Under the pieces are notes generated by a model, which saw only the letters and a program-made list of their open reading frames with translations, made no database searches and was not told where the DNA came from. From Valencia hispanica (Eukaryota; Chordata; Actinopteri; Cyprinodontiformes; Valenciidae): a stretch of DNA of 64,000 nucleotides. The stretch covers positions 4,989,501-5,053,500 of the forward strand of contig OY747705.1 in NCBI GenBank assembly GCA_963556495.2. The letters run 5' to 3'. Of this stretch, positions 63,487 to 64,000 are shown piece after piece; positions within the stretch are counted from its first letter, which is position 1; every line of letters begins with the position of its first letter. The translations under genes were made by a program, and so were the position numbers.

Positions 63487-64000
63487 GCAGACATCTCAGA
63501 TATTGTTTCTCTGTAGTTTGTTCTCCAGCTTCTTCCTGTATGCCTCTTTCTTGCCGCTGTCTCTGATCTCGACCTTAAGTTGCTTTTGTGTACTCCTCAG
63601 TAATTCCCTGTCTCCTTCCCTGAAGGTTCTTTTTATCTTGTTTAGCAGTTCCTTCAGGTCAGTGGTGATCCAGGGTTCTTATTAGGGAAGCATCTCACTG
63701 TTCTGGTGGGGATAATGTTGTCCACACAGAAGTTTATATAGTCACACACAATCAGTCATGGCATTCATGTCCTCTCCATGTGCTTGGCAAAGAGTCATTC
63801 AGTCTGTGGTCGCAAAACAACCCTGCAGGACTTCTTCATCTTCATCACATGCCTTGTCGGCAACGGCTGAAGGTGGAATGTAAACAACTGCCAAAATAAC
63901 ACTGGTGAACTCTCTTGGTAAATAACATGGACGAAAACTTACTGCCAAGAGTTCAATATCTGGGCTGCAGAGACGACACTTCACAGTAACATGTCCTGGA
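63487..64000 (-). pseudogene. L2 copy 3: endonuclease start and linker, partial
   Basis: 63799-63984 encodes SPDIELLAVSFRPCYLPREF and TSVILAVVYIPPSAVADKAC, the middle of the APE endonuclease. As in copy 1, much of the rest (GDFN to SDH) is missing before the linker with GCFATTD. The protein continues beyond the right edge. Confidence 0.75.

Larger units (their letters stand above)
61874..64000 (-). mobile_element. L2 (Maui-like) LINE, copy 3, runs off the window
   Basis: The tail, with AATTG-type repeats and ATACTTTATTTATCCCAGAG, is at 61874. The RT, linker and start of the endonuclease follow to the edge. It is the same subfamily as copy 2 (42633), but frameshifted. A local rearrangement with repeated words AGGTAGTCAT and CAGTTTGTCA occurs at 62755-62810. 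Confidence 0.9.

Overview
The window reads as non-genic DNA from a ray-finned (teleost) fish, most likely a percomorph. I found no convincing host protein-coding exon, rRNA, tRNA gene, CRISPR array or prokaryotic feature. The fish assignment rests on the mixture of mobile elements: L2/Maui-like, UnaL2-like, Rex/Babar-like and L1/Swimmer-like LINEs, chromodomain-type Ty3/Gypsy elements, Tc1-like transposons, hAT and TTAA-target (Kolobok/piggyBac-like) DNA elements, and a gamma/epsilon-type endogenous retrovirus. Family names come from protein motifs and remembered family hallmarks, not from a search.

Layout. 1-7.3 kb: AT-rich DNA with two foldback elements that have long imperfect inverted arms (431-1467 and ~6170-6755), a (TATC)n tract, a 125-bp tandem repeat and scattered hAT-like ends. 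7.3-11.3 kb: a broken plus-strand Gypsy element cut by a TTAA MITE, a dispersed repeat and a poly(A)-tailed retroposon. 12.6-15.7 kb: a minus-strand L2 LINE with a 54-bp perfect palindrome in its 3' part. 16-20 kb: an UnaL2-like fragment, a second copy of the TTAA MITE, a solo LTR with target duplication and a decayed LINE endonuclease. 20.4-33.1 kb: one long minus-strand Gypsy element with both LTRs. It is inflated by (a) L1 3'UTR, MITE and LINE fragments in the integrase, (b) a complete-ended endogenous retrovirus between RNase H and integrase, and (c) a LINE in gag that itself holds a solo LTR.

33-49 kb: Tc1 elements, MITEs, Rex-type LINEs, a LINE carrying a hAT MITE with a perfect 8-bp duplication, another solo LTR, a THAP-domain (Kolobok-like) transposon split by an L2 LINE, and a retroposon with a 16-bp duplication. 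49-54.2 kb: a three-layer nest (hAT > near full-length Rex-type LINE with a ~40-bp duplication > 488-bp MITE). 54.4-64 kb: a LINE 3' end, an L1 with a ~2.8-kb GC-rich 3'UTR, a Rex-type LINE with an 8-bp duplication, and an L2 LINE running off the right edge.

The elements do not form a pathway; they record a series of insertions whose order can be read from the nesting. The retrovirus has lost most of pol and env and carries a gag stop and a frameshift. Its leader holds three tandem hairpins of one shape (9-bp stem, one bulged base, UGCG loop) whose stems differ by compensating base changes. That is the most interesting possible undescribed structure in the window.
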